A stretch of DNA of 64,000 nucleotides from Amyelois transitella (Eukaryota; Arthropoda; Insecta; Lepidoptera; Pyralidae), in assembly GCF_032362555.1 (NCBI RefSeq), contig NC_083518.1, forward strand, positions 2,182,501-2,246,500, read 5' to 3'. Position 1 is the first letter of the stretch. Every line of letters begins with the position of its first letter. Made by a program: the position numbers and the translations under genes. This document shows positions 1-11,913 of this stretch, one piece after another. The notes under the pieces are model-generated. The model ran no database searches and was not told the DNA's origin. It saw nothing but the letters and a program-made list of their open reading frames with translations.

Positions 1-151
1 ACATCCTTACTTACTGAGTCTCTTATATTTATTACTCAATTCTTTTTCTAGACCTTGTATGTGCTGAAAATGAGGACAAAAAATTATTAATTAGTCCGAA
101 TAATCATGAATTATATAAAGGAACATATTGTAGGTATGTGATTAAATTAAA

Positions 152-405
152 TGCCGTGTGGTTCCCGGCACCAATTAAAAAAGAATAGGACCACTCTATC
201 TCGTTCACATGGATGTTGTAAAAGACGAATAAGGGGATAGGCTTATAAACTTGGGATTCTTCTTTTAGGCGACGGGCTAGCAACCTGTCACTATTTGAAT
301 ATAAATTCTATTATTAAGCCAAATAGCGCAATGTGGCCTATCAGTCTTCAAGACTGTTGGCTCTGTCTACCCCGCGAGGGATGTAGACGTGATTTTATAT
401 GTATT
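152..405 (+). repeat. Family A repeat, near full length
   Basis: Complete head (GCCGTGTGGTTCCCGGCACC) through GACGTGATTTTATATGTAT tail. Family A is the short repeat whose two ends resemble those of the LINE at 59334. Confidence 0.88.
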
Positions 406-519
406 TTATTAAATTAAATAAGTAAATATAATAATACGTACGCCAAGGCAACTCATGTTCTCGCATTTACCATCGCATTTCTGAAAAACGTAAGAATTTT
501 TTGGTTGGATAATATTGTT

Positions 520-700
520 AATGTGTTTAAAAGGAATCCCTTACTTATATTATGAACACGAAAGTCTGTCTGTTTCGCTTTCACAGGTAAACCGCTGGAC
601 CGATTCTAATGAAATTTGCTACGCATAGGTATAGTTAATTACCTGCGTTGTAACATATAATATTTTTTCAAAAATCAACGCCTTAAATACTAATAAAATG
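520..700. repeat. Family-B-like fragment
   Basis: Contains the 'ccgctggaccgattctaatgaa' type text found in the interior of family B copies; diverged. Confidence 0.4.
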
Positions 701-884
701 GGGGAGAAAGATTGTATAAAATTTCTCATTAATGCTGCCCGTCAGTTAGGTAAGGTAATTACTCAAATTCCATCTGTATGACTCCTGACTGAACAAGGTC
801 GATCCCACATTCAGTGACACAGCCTTCTTTACGACGTAACAGCTTCGGTTAGCAATAGCCCAGCATTTGAATTGCAATTTTTTG

Positions 885-960
885 TCTGAGTCTTTTCGAG
901 ACATAAAGCTCTATCTACCCCTTAAGGGATTAAAATCTGATTATTTGTACGTATGTATGC
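885..960 (+). repeat. Family A 3' fragment overlapping the end of the cysteine-rich gene
   Basis: Diverged tail. On the opposite strand it supplies the last codons and stop of the gene ending at 941. Confidence 0.65.
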
Positions 961-3900
961 AATTTTTTAAACAAATCCATACCGGAGGGCAAACTTGGCT
1001 TGGTTCTTGACCTGGTGTAGATCTAGGTCTCCTGGGAGGCCTGCAGGGGGGGTTGTGGAAGCACCTGGTGGGGTCGTTGCAGGGGGCCCCGGGCCTCGAC
1101 GGCCAGAAACAGGGCATGAGGTAGGGGAAGCAGGAAGAGGGTGGGACGCATGGAGGGCAGTGTTTGCAGGGTCTTGCCGCAAAGGGCTGCAATGGAAATA
1201 ATTTTATTCATTCATGAAATTATTCTTCCTCCTTTTCCTAGGAATCGTGACAAGTGGAAAGATTAAGTCAGAGTCAGAGACTTAATCTTTCCACCTGTCA
1301 CGATTCCTCCACGTTTCTTTCGCTCAACGTCATAACTCTCTTCATACAAGCTCGGAAGTTTTGGGTACTCTTGATCCGCCCTTTCGCGTAAATATTTCTT
1401 ATTTTTACAAATTAGAGATATTAAAGATATAGAGGAGACTTCACCTTTTGCAAAACACAGCTGGATCGCGGAGTAATTTCAACCTGGTAATAAATGAAAA
1501 TAAAATAAGACTTTTTGCCATTAAATAATCAAAGATGAAATATTTATTTGTACTTTATTGTTACAACATAATACTTACAAATTTATAGCACTATTATTGA
1601 TATCTACAGGGATACAATAATAATTAGAGAAAACCTTGTTCTTGATAAATTTCGGGTTAGTAATATACATATGTATGTATTAAGTATTTACTTACTGGTT
1701 CTGGTTCAAATTTCGGCTTCTTCGCTACGGATATCTGTAAAAAAAGATAGAAAAAATTACTTTTGTTAACTAATTTCTACATTTTACAAAAGAATAAAAA
1801 AATATTTTTCACTAACTGACAATTTCCTTTTTTCTACGCTTACTCGGTTATTCTGTCAGTTGTCTGTTAGGTACATAAATTCACGCATTTCTTTGGAAAA
1901 ATACTTACTTGAAATTCCGCATTAACACATATGAAGTTAGGAAGGGTAACTTTCATTCATCAAAAGTTCGGTATCGGTAGGTACTGTTCGCTCCCGTGGG
2001 AATTTCCAGGAAAAAATAAGCAATGTTATTCCTAAGTCTATTCTATCTGTGTACGAAATTTCATCATAATCGGTTCAGAAGTGTTTGAGTTTATTCGTTA
2101 CAAACACATAAATCATATTAACCGCCTTCAAACAAAGTTTGACTTGTACGTATGTATGTATGTTTGTCCGCGATTATCACGCATTTCGCTTAAACAATTT
2201 TTAAGTGGTTTTTAGGAAAGTGTTTGTTGAGAGGAGCTTTTAGAAATAAACCGACTTAAAAAAAGAGGATACATGGTTCACATTTTACAAAAGTTATTAG
2301 TATGGATTTGGCTGGATACCTTTAGTCCAAAGCAACTGCCGCAGTCGGCAGCACACTTGCCCGAGGGACACGGTGGCTGGGAAAAAAATCATTAATTCAT
2401 TCATATAATCACGTCTATATATATCCCTTGCGGGGTAGATACTGCCAGCATCCTCGAAAGACTGACCGGCCACGTTCAACTTTATGGCTTACTGAAAGAA
2501 CTTGAAAGAAAATTGATTACGTACAAAGTAAAGAATAGGTTCAAAAGACAGATAATCTTTAAAAATAAAACGTCCTTTTTCCATATTGTTTCGATAAAAT
2601 TCCATCTTAGTCCCGTGTCACTATAATTTTTGTCACCAGGGGATATTGTTTCTTTTTTTTAACTTTGATATTGCCGTGTAGTTCCCGGGTCTTTACAATA
2701 GGACAACTACCTCTCTTACCCATGGATACCCTAAAAGGCTACTAAGGGATTATAAACTTGGGATTCTTCCTTTAGGCGATGGGCTAGCAACCTGTCTCTA
2801 TTTGAATCTCAAATCCATCAATGAGCCGTGCAGCTGAGCGTAACTTTTCAGTCTTCGTGAGCCTGTTGCCTCTGTCTGCCCCGTAGGGAATAGAGACGTG
2901 TTTTTTTTTTCAAATTCAAATTCAAATTTTCTTTATTTTTCTCTACATGTGATTATGTGTTTGTATTAAAAAAATACTTACTCCGCAAGAGGCCGGCGCA
3001 GAACACGATGATGGAGGGCATGGAATTGCGCATGTCGGGCAACCGGCGGCCTCTGCGCAACATGGCCGGCAGGTGGGGCACTGTTGCACATATTAATTTT
3101 AAATACTCATATGCTCTCACTCATTGGAACATATCGACGGTTGAAAGGCTAATTGTGTCAAGCGACATTTTTTGCGATATTGAGTTATATACATATTTGG
3201 AATCAGCGAATTTTTCTCCATCGTTTGGGCTCACTCTCATATTTTTCTGAGCATTTTTTTGGCGCTTGACACAACCGCAAAAAAGGGTCTCATTTTGGCG
3301 GTCATTGATCTAAACGACAAAGATTTGGGTAAATTTGTGGATCTGCCACTTAAACCTTTTTGACTTTTATCATAATTTTTGTGTCAAGGCGTATGGATTA
3401 CATTGCATCATACTATTTTGAAAATCAGAGGCGATTGCGCCAATATGCCTTTTCGCTTTTTATAGGATATGGTCGCTTGACCCATTTTGATTTCTAAGAT
3501 AATATTGAAGTACGTCGCTTAGCCGTTTTTGTTTTCCATCGCCCCACACACGCATGTCGTTTGACACATTTTGTTGAACGCTGTAGGTAGTTATCGTGTT
3601 GTGTGCGCTACCGAGGCATGTTTCGCTCGCGCTCGCGCGCGTCTTCGGCGCCAGTCAAACGCCGGCGGTTAACGAAGTTGTACATACATAAAATCACGCC
3701 TCTTTCCCGGAGGGGTAGGCAGAGACTACCTCTTTCCACTTGCCACGATCTCTGCATACTTCCTTCGCTTCATCCACATTCATAACTCTCTTCATGCATG
3801 CTCCTTTATTTTCTATTTCTGTAACTACATCTTCTTTCAAATCACAACATTTCCTTACCACGCTGTTCCTTATCCGGTCACTCAATTTCACACCCATCAT

Positions 3901-6900
3901 ACTCCTTAACGCTCTCATTTCCACTACATTTATTCTGCTTTCGTGCTTCTTTTGCCATACCCAACTTTCACTCCCATACATTAATGTCGGAACCAACATG
4001 CCCCTATGCACAGCCAGTCGAGCCTTTTTGGATAGTTTCTGACTGCTCATAAAGGCATGCAAAGCTCCATTCACCATGTTCCCTGCGTTCACTCTCCTTT
4101 CAATATCACTAACACACTTGCCATCTGATGTAAACTTTGATCCTAGATATACAAACTCTTTCACTTGCTCAACTTTTTCTCCTCCAATCAAAATATTACA
4201 TGCTGTCATTTCTTTCTACATACATACATACATTAAATCACGCCTCTTTCCCGGAGGGGTAAGCAGAGACTACCTGTTTCCACTTGCCACGATCTCTGCA
4301 TACTTCCTTCGCTTCATCCACATTCATAACTCTCTTCATGCATGCTCGGGGGTTTCGGGTACTTTTGACCTGACCCTTTACCAGGACGTCCTTAATTTGA
4401 TCAAGATACGTTCGTCTAGGTCTTCCCCCTCCGACCTTTCCCTCCACACTCTCCTTGTATATCTGCTTAGTCAACCTGTTTTCATTCATCCTCTCCACAT
4501 GACCGAACCATCTCAACATACCCTTTTCTATTCCTGTCAATACTTCTTCTTTCACATCACAACATTCCCTTATCACGCTGTTCCTTATCCGGTCACTCAA
4601 TTTCACACCCATCATACTCCTTAACGCTCTCATTTCCACTGCATTTATTCTGCTTTCGTGCTTCTTTTGCTATACCCAACTTTCACTCCCAAACATTAAT
4701 GTCGGGACCAACACGCCCCTATGCACAGCCAGCCGAGCCTTTTTGGATAGTTTCTGACTGCTCATAAAGGCATGCAAAGCTCCATTCACCATGTTCCCCG
4801 CGTTCACTCTCCTTTCAATATCACTATTACACTTGCCATCTGATGTAAACTTTAATCCTAGATATACAAACTCTTTCACTTGCTCAACTTTTTCTCCTCC
4901 AATCAAAATATTACATGCTGTCATTTCTTTCTCCATTTCAAAAACCAGTGTTTTAGTTTTACTTACGTTCCCTCTCATTCCGTTCTCTTTTAAAGCTTCA
5001 TGCATACAGTTTACCATCTGCTGTAACTCCTCCGCTGATGACGCCAGTATAACCTGATCGTCGGCATAGAGCAGATATTTGACGAGTAACTCATTCATCC
5101 TTAATCCACTTTCAGACTCTTTGGTTGAACAGTTTCGGTGACGCAACACATCCTTGCCTAACGCCTTTCTCAATCTTAAACCACTCAGTGTGCGCTCCGT
5201 TTATCCTGACGCAAGCACTCGAATCCTCATATAAGGATTTCTTTTTTGTTTTATTTAAAAATAACCGTTATTTAATTCCTAAAAAATTATTGTATTGTTG
5301 ACAAGAACCTAAAGTCATGATCACCTTTCTATTGGCATGCCGTTTGTTTCAATTGCTCAATTTTCTTTTTGTATTATTTTGTCTTTTAAACTGAAATATC
5401 AATTTAGTGTTGAAAATTACATGGTATTTAAATCATTTTCAATTATTTTGTATTACATGGGATGGGCGCTTGAACCATTTTGCTGTCCAGTTATTTGTTC
5501 ACTTCAAGCATTTGACTCATTTTGCTGTCAAGTTATTTGTTCATTTCAAGCATTTAACTCATTTTGCCTTTCCCTGGAAAAGTGTCATTTTGATGTAAGC
5601 GCCATAAAATTACTGTAATATTGCTAAATAGTAACAGAAATAATGGTTTTACGTACTTTTTAACCTTATAAATATACTGTATTAATTTTATCAAAATCGG
5701 TCAAGCCATTTTTTAACAGCGAATTTTTTTCCAAAAATTAAAACTTTAAACCGCTTTTTCTCAGCTTTCACAAAATGGCGCTTACCACAATTAGCCTTTC
5801 AACCGTCGATATATATTGGAATAATGTAAGAATATTCCGATTGTACAGTCAATGTGAGTTTACTGTATATTATATCACAGCTACGGTATGAAAATGTCCT
5901 TACTCACAAAACATGTTTTGTTTTGACTCAGTTTGCTTAAAGGAAAACCCCTCGTTTTCACCCGTGTTTTTCTAGACGATAAATCTTAGAGGGCAGAGTC
6001 TTTTAGTATTCACAAAACTTCAAAATGATGGTATGATATATAAGTTTCTCAAACGTGTATAAATTTACATACCTTCAAGGAAGACGGCAAGTCTGTTTTA
6101 CTCTGAAAAAAAAATTAACAGAAAATTATTTTGGTTTAAGTTTAATTAAGATTTTTTTAGCTTTTGTGCTATTTCACACACTATTTGATAAATATTGTTC
6201 AATATGTATGTAGGTATCTATTCATAAATAAAAGTTTCTAATTGCAAATCTCAAATGAAATTCTGAACATAAATTTTAAATCTTACCATATGTCTGCAAC
6301 AACCCATTCCGCAGCAAACTTGCACTATAGCCGTCTGATGGAAGACCGGTCTCTCATCCTGATTCTTGATCTTCCGCGATGGTCGTGACCCAACGATGGC
6401 GATGTTAGACAATCCAAACAAATTATGCTCTCTGTCCAAGCGTAGGATTGTAGACAAATATTTGTCACTGCTAAAAGTTTTGGGTAGATCTTCATCGGAT
6501 TCTCTGCTGCAATTTGTGCTTGTCGAAGATAGCGTTGGGGTGACGTTTGGAGAACTGAAACAGATTGTCTTTGTTACTTTACACTAGAGAGATACTATCT
6601 AAAAAAACATTCTTGTATTCTATCATGATAATTATGCAGGCTCAATATTTTCATCAGTTAAGATGAGCAACCTAGAAATTCACTTACTTTTCCAAAGAAC
6701 AAGGCCTTCATTTGACCCCTCTCGAGTCCCAGCTTTTGATCACGACTGATTTCTCTTGCTACTTCTTACCTTAGCGCCTGTCAATGCATTGACGACTCTG
6801 CAACCACACCATTCCTTTGTATTTCATTATACAGTGTACTCTAAAGCCAGACAATTTATTTTGATAGTTATTTCTCAGATGCTTTGTCGGTTGTGGATCG

Positions 6901-8294
6901 ATTTGGTACATTTTTTCCAGATTATGCTCTTTTACCTGTTACAACAACTATATGACTAATAGCTTCTACTTAAAACTGTTGATTTATCTACAAATCCATC
7001 TACTTAGAGTTCTAGTTTCTAATGACGATATTGACTTACCTGGAGTCTGGAGATCCCGGCTGATCCTCTGTAAGCCATTTCATTTTGGTTAATTTTAGAA
7101 TGTTAGGATTTCTCTCTTCGATGCTCTCATTCTGAGAATAACAGCTCTCTTCTGCTGATGTGCAAGTAGTCTGTGGATTAGATTGTACAATTATCATCTG
7201 TAGGGGATAACTAAGTATCAAAAAAATTGGTAACTTCAAACATATCTTTACTTCTAATGGAAAGTTCTTCCGCTTAATGATGAAAATTAATTAGGTACTA
7301 TGATATTGTTCATTTCTATTATTGCATTATTATGAGCTAGGTCATTGAACACATTAAATGGGCATTGTTTTTATTATAACATGTTAAATATGAGTAGTAT
7401 TTATAATCAAAAACTGAAAAAGCACAAAATTTTGCCTTTGATATTTAGACGTGAAACATTTATTTGATGATATTAGGCTAACTTGAGAAGTAAAAGAAAA
7501 ATTTTGGCTTATTTAAAATTTGCCATCCAGTATAACCATTGATAGCCAATCCTAATTAACCAAAAGTTTGTTCAAATTTTCAAATAATACTTACGAGAAT
7601 AGCAGATGATCCTGTATCGTTACGCTCATTAAGACTAGCTTTATCATTTCTGTGTGATTCTACGAGCTCGTGTAGAGCTTTTGATCTTTCCACTTGAATT
7701 GGTGGTTCTTCATCGTCAATCTGATAAATATATCGACAATATTTCAATATCTTCAGTTAGTTATGAGTATCAAGATTAGATGTTTGAGTTTTTTTTACAA
7801 ATGGGAATTACACTTATACGGAATGTCGAAATTCCAAGCAAAATGTTATATGAATTCGATGAAAAAATTAAAACAAGCCACGAGTACAGTTCCCATAATC
7901 AGAGTCTCTTGATCATATTAGAATTAGATTTTCGGACAAATTTCATTTACAATGTCGCACTGTTTGATCCGCTCATAGCAAAAATAAATTGTTATGCAGT
8001 AATCCTGCGGTGAATATATTACTTAATACATTATATTAATGAGCTATTTATTTCCATAAAATTGTTGCATACCTCTTCCATCTCACCGTCGAAGTAATTG
8101 CTCTTATTATGTCCCGCGTTAAAGTTTTCAGGTTTAATGTTGTTTACAGTACACACATAAGTTAAAAATACGTTTTGATCAGACACACTCTTGACGAGTT
8201 TCACTGTCGCTTCTGGAGGATACATTTTGTGCCTATTAGTGGTATGATTTTTCTGGTTTTCTGTGTTGTAAAGTTTGGTTCTACGAGCGTCCAT
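941..8294 (-). CDS. Uncharacterised cysteine/proline-rich protein, 8 exons, 395 aa
   Basis: Family not recognised. Exons in transcript order: 8073-8294, 7595-7720, 7040-7197, 6287-6554, 6073-6102, 2982-3080, 1696-1734, 941-1186 (stop included). Every junction is GT..AG and the phases agree throughout. The start ATG at 8294 has an in-frame stop a few codons upstream. There is no signal peptide. Residues 1-240 are polar and low in cysteine. Residues 241-395 carry about 24 cysteines: a CCGMGCC cluster near the end of exon 4, nine Cys in the 33-residue exon 6 (CPTCRPCC, CPTC), and eleven Cys in the last exon spaced by prolines (CKHCPPC, NPPCRPP). Exons of 30 and 39 nt are unusually small. The protein resembles in composition cysteine/proline-rich structural proteins of sperm or metal-binding proteins, but that is composition only. 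The start lies divergent from the SPH gene at 11914. Further exons inside the 3-kb intron cannot be excluded. Confidence 0.72.
1241..1390 (-). mobile_element. LINE 3' fragment with an inverted duplication
   Basis: 1279-1390 matches the last 110 bp or so of the LINE coding region in reverse. 1241-1269 is an inverted copy of 1279-1307. Confidence 0.7.
1975..2130. repeat. Family-B-like fragment
   Basis: Carries the 'aaatttcatcataatcggttc' type text seen in family B; ends undefined. Confidence 0.4.
2400..2500 (-). repeat. Family A 3' fragment
   Basis: Tail to the GGCCACGTTCA region in reverse. Confidence 0.75.
2671..2902 (+). repeat. Family A repeat, near full length, diverged
   Basis: Head and body are recognisable; the tail after GAGACGTG is replaced by a T run. 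Confidence 0.82.
3681..4215 (-). mobile_element. 5'-truncated LINE copy (copy 1)
   Basis: Matches the 3' part of the LINE at 62040-62740 with point changes and an internal gap. It ends at 3681 with a TACATACATA tail and is truncated at 4215. Confidence 0.88.
4216..5241 (-). mobile_element. 5'-truncated LINE copy (copy 2), head-to-tail with copy 1
   Basis: Covers the reverse transcriptase YADD region to the 3' end of the LINE, with a deletion of about 40 bp between the GVRQG and YADD motifs and a lost Trp codon. Its ATGT-type tail (4216-4233) runs directly into the truncated end of copy 1. Confidence 0.88.
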
Positions 8295-8531
8295 ATTGAA
8301 ATAGGTGGTGTTTTATATTTGTCGACTGTAAGGATTTCATCTGAAATTGATAATTTCATGAAAATAGGTAACTATTTTTTCAAACGTTTGTACTGTATTA
8401 GTTTATTAATACAAAGATAATTAAATACAACTTGGGGCTAGCCATACACACTAAAACGACTTCAACTAAAATAATGAAGCTTAATGAAAAATAGGTACTT
8501 AGAATAAACATTTCTTCTTCCTCTTGTCTTT

Positions 8532-8740
8532 AGTCCCGGTTGCATCCTCACCTCTCTGGAGAAGAGCCCGGCGTATGCCGTTGACCATGGATCCTAAACT
8601 GGGTGAGTCAGGTTTTATACATGAAGCGACTTCAATCCGACCTCCTCAACCTTTGCAGGTAATCCTAATCCGTATTGGATCCGTCCACGATCACGATCAC
8701 GATATTTACGCTCACAGTAAGAGAATAAACATTTTAAGGT
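8532..8740 (+). repeat. Family D repeat
   Basis: Body text TGACCATGGATCCT...GGGTGAGTCAGGTTTT. Family D ends in a tRNA-like B box best seen at 27936-28262. Confidence 0.75.
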
Positions 8741-9175
8741 ACATAAAAATGCTGATGGAATAATTAAAATATTATACATACCTTGATTTGTGGCAGAATT
8801 TATTCACGCATACAAATTTTTCTGAAGATCATTTAATAATGTGCAGACATTTGGCAAAGACTTATGCTTTATTCTTTTTTGGCGAGATTTATTTGAAGTT
8901 TTTATGTTTTCTAAGTCGGAGGTTTCATAATATTATTTTCTCTTTGATCTAAATAAGGAAAATTGATATCACCGTGAGATTTCAACTCTAACAATTAAAC
9001 CATTGGAAATAAGGTTGCTGAAATGAAAAATAAATACTAATGAATATTACAAAAGTAACTATAATTTTGAATTATCTAAATGTTTCCTAATTACCTTTGT
9101 AATAAATATGAATACTTTTTTGACATAATGGTGTTAGGGAAAATTTGTACCTACATTAGTTTAAATATTAACCGA

Positions 9176-9309
9176 TGCTCTTACGGTGAGGGAACACATC
9201 GTGAGGAAATCTGCACATTCAGGCAACTGGATGTGTGACCATGATCGATCTATACGAGTTAGGTTACCCTGCAAAGGTTGAGGTCAGACGTGAGTCGCTT
9301 CGTGTAAAA
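9176..9309 (-). repeat. Family D fragment
   Basis: Reverse match from the GATGCTCTTACGGTGAGG text to GAGTCGCTTCGTGT. Confidence 0.75.
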
Positions 9310-9365
9310 TAATAGAATAGAAAAGATTTATTTTCATAATTGGATACAAGGTATCACTTAACAGA
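9310..9365 (+). repeat. Family C 5' fragment
   Basis: AATAGAATAGAAAAGATTTATTTTC then GGATACAAGGTATCACTTA, abutting the family D piece. Confidence 0.6.
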
Positions 9366-10464
9366 TTAAATTTTTAACAGGTGTTAGAATCATGATTGAA
9401 TGAAATAATGGGGAAACTAACTGAATGAGTTAGAAAATGAAAATATGCGAATTCCATTACGCACACATAATTGTCTAAAATTATGTTATTATCTATTTAG
9501 GAAGCAATTTTTCACTACATGGAAACAAAGCACTTGACAATCGGACATATGGTAGAATTAAAACCAACAGACCGTAAACTAATTCGGCTTTTGTGCAAAA
9601 ATTTCTGTTGCTATATAATCACGTCATATGTGTGGCGCCCCGTCTCATGTTTTGAATTGAACTATTAGAATTTTCCCATGGTAGAAAGATAAGGAATTTA
9701 TAGAAAAAAAAACTCAGAACGTTTTTGGATTTTGGGGTGGGTGAATCTAATAAGATAAGTCTGAGTGGATAATAGAATTTAATCCAAAGATAAACAGCGA
9801 AAGTTGTTTGAATAACACAAAAAAAATACTGCTTAGATAGGTATTATGCAAAAAAATCTTATTTTTAACCCATAAATCAATTTTTCTCCTGAACAAATTG
9901 ATTTATAATTATTTCTTTTTAAATAACAAACTCAATTACAATCTGCGAGTGCTAACAGAAGCTAACTGTATGTACGTATTCTTGGAGTGATGTGAATGAC
10001 ATCTGTGGTAGCAAAAACTCATCACAAAGGCATCAAGATAAAAAGTATAGACAGAGCGCAGCGAAAAAATAAAGTAAGTACCTACCTAATTCAATTAAAA
10101 AAGTTGGTCGTTTCGTAATGTGAGAATTATTTTTAATAAAAATGTAATACTAAAATGTTAAAATGGCTTATTGCTTTATTATTATAATAATATTATGATG
10201 AATTGATGTTCTTGTAAAGTACATAGGACATACGGTGTTTCCAGTTGTTTTTAGTTTAAATTCGTAATAATAATTATGTATGTATGTAGCATTAATGAAT
10301 GGGTAATAAATTGTCCAACCTAATTCTCTACTTATTCATTCATTAATATTACGTACTACCACAAAAATTATTTTTAATGGATTCTGATTTTTATTATAAC
10401 AACATGAGCGCTTTTACTTTTTTTTAGCAAATGCAAAAAAAACTGATTTCGCGATAACACTTAC

Positions 10465-10522
10465 CCTTGTTGTAGTCGGTTCCACCGTGTGATGACGGAA
10501 CTATGTTGAGTTTTGTCGGCGA
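10465..10522 (-). other. Possible orphan exon
   Basis: 58 nt bounded by CAG and GTAAGT on the minus strand, open as SPTKLNIVPSSHGGTDYNKG. It could be a leader or alternative exon of the cysteine-rich gene, or chance. Confidence 0.25.
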
Positions 10523-10834
10523 CTGTACATAATTAACACGAATTTGGGTACAATGATATTTTAAATATAGTATAAGTAGTAGTCGACTTCTAATCGAATA
10601 ATTTTTCTCAGGATACATTCGTGTTCTAAAGTGTTTAGGAAAAGGATTTGAATTCCATTGAATTTTTTTGTAATTGTTCTAATTATGAGCTGTAGATACT
10701 AGGAAGTCGTTCTGTTATATTCTTACAAAAATGATTTAAGAAAGTAAGTATATAATTAAAATGTGGCATTTACGGAGACATTGTCCACTGGATTTTGCAG
10801 GATATATTTTTTCGATCATATACCTACCAATTGG

Positions 10835-10995
10835 CTAAGGGGTAGGCTTATAAACTTGGGATTCTTCTTTTAGCTAGCAACCTGTCACTATTTGAATCTC
10901 AATCCTATCTTAAAGCCAAATAGCTGAACTTTACAAGACTGTTGGCTCTGTCTACCCAGCAAGGGATATAGACGTGATTATATGTATGTATGTAT
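10835..10995 (+). repeat. Family A repeat, head missing
   Basis: From GGGTAGGCTTATAAACTTGG to the ATGT tail, with a short internal deletion. Confidence 0.85.
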
Positions 10996-11913
10996 ACATA
11001 CAATTGGCACAATAACACTATTTTGGATTTTCTGAAGTTTGTTTGGTAAAAAAAAAGCAAGGAGTATTATTTTTTAGTTTATGATAGTCATGTGAAGTAA
11101 TCATAAAACACATCATAATTGAAAAAAGAAGTCCTGCCAATTTTGTTATCGCCTGTACATAATTAATGTTGGTGTATAGCTTGTAAACGCTTGTAGTGGT
11201 GATTCACTCTGGATCAGGAGTGTTCAACAATTTGTAGCGATGCATAAATATAAATAATCTAGTACATATGCAACCCAAAAGACAAGCTTTTAAAGAGAAA
11301 GGGGAGACAAATTCAAAATTGTCACTGATAAAATTGATTAATGCTTATTTATTTTATATAAATCTTTACAAAAAATCCACAAACATTAGAAGTTAAGATA
11401 TGATCCGTTGCTTTTTATTTAACTAGAAATTAAGGAAGTCGCTAATATAAGCTCTTAATGTATAACTAAATAAATCATTTATTCAATTTAATTTATTCAA
11501 TGAATCAACATACATATGTGCAAAGGCTGTTAGAAGCGTCAGGAAATGCCTTTCAGGCAAATTATTATTTATTTATTCAAAATTTGATTGAGCTTTACAA
11601 TATGTGCACTAAATGCTAATTAATGGCATTCTTTACAAGTCGACCTGTAGAAATTATACAAACAAGTTAAACTATGATCTTAGTCCAAAAGAAAGACCAT
11701 TATGTTGGTCATCCCTGACCACCACCGCACGAAACGGAGGCTCTCTACCGTGTCATTTATGTGACCCCATCACAGGTGCGCAGAACCACTGATTTATAAC
11801 TAAAATAATATGTTGTGAAATATAGTAACTTATCATCACTTTAGATAGAAGTGTAATACAAAGTGATAAAGTTTTTTTTTTCTAATTAAAAGTGAATAAA
11901 TATATTTGTAATC

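Larger units (their letters stand above)
3131..5812. mobile_element. Non-autonomous element with terminal inverted repeats, carrying nested LINE pieces
   Basis: Positions 3131-3157 and 5786-5812 are perfect 27-bp inverted copies (ATATCGACGGTTGAAAGGCT...), and similarity runs about 15 bp further in. Inside, a short word of the form GCTTGACNCATTTTG recurs in both orientations (about 3152, 3261, 3471, 3511, 3555, 5465, 5508, 5548), like transposase-binding subterminal repeats. No transposase frame is seen. Removing the LINE pieces at 3681-5241 leaves about 1.1 kb. It lies in an intron of the cysteine-rich gene. Confidence 0.65.
8295..11913. other. Intergenic region between the divergent cysteine-rich and SPH genes
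   Basis: Both genes point outward from here, so both promoters should be inside. Besides the repeats listed separately I see a possible orphan exon at 10465-10522 and a repeat-like unrecognised stretch near 11530-11800. No reliable promoter motif was found. Confidence 0.6.

Noticed and set aside
995..1201. Plus-strand open frame rich in Gly and Pro
   Set aside because: It is the complement of the last exon of the cysteine-rich gene, whose phases fit seven other exons.
3694..5173. Host genes encoding reverse-transcriptase-like proteins on the minus strand
   Set aside because: They are collinear with the 3' half of the LINE at 59625-62735, truncated and carrying tails, so they are dead LINE copies.
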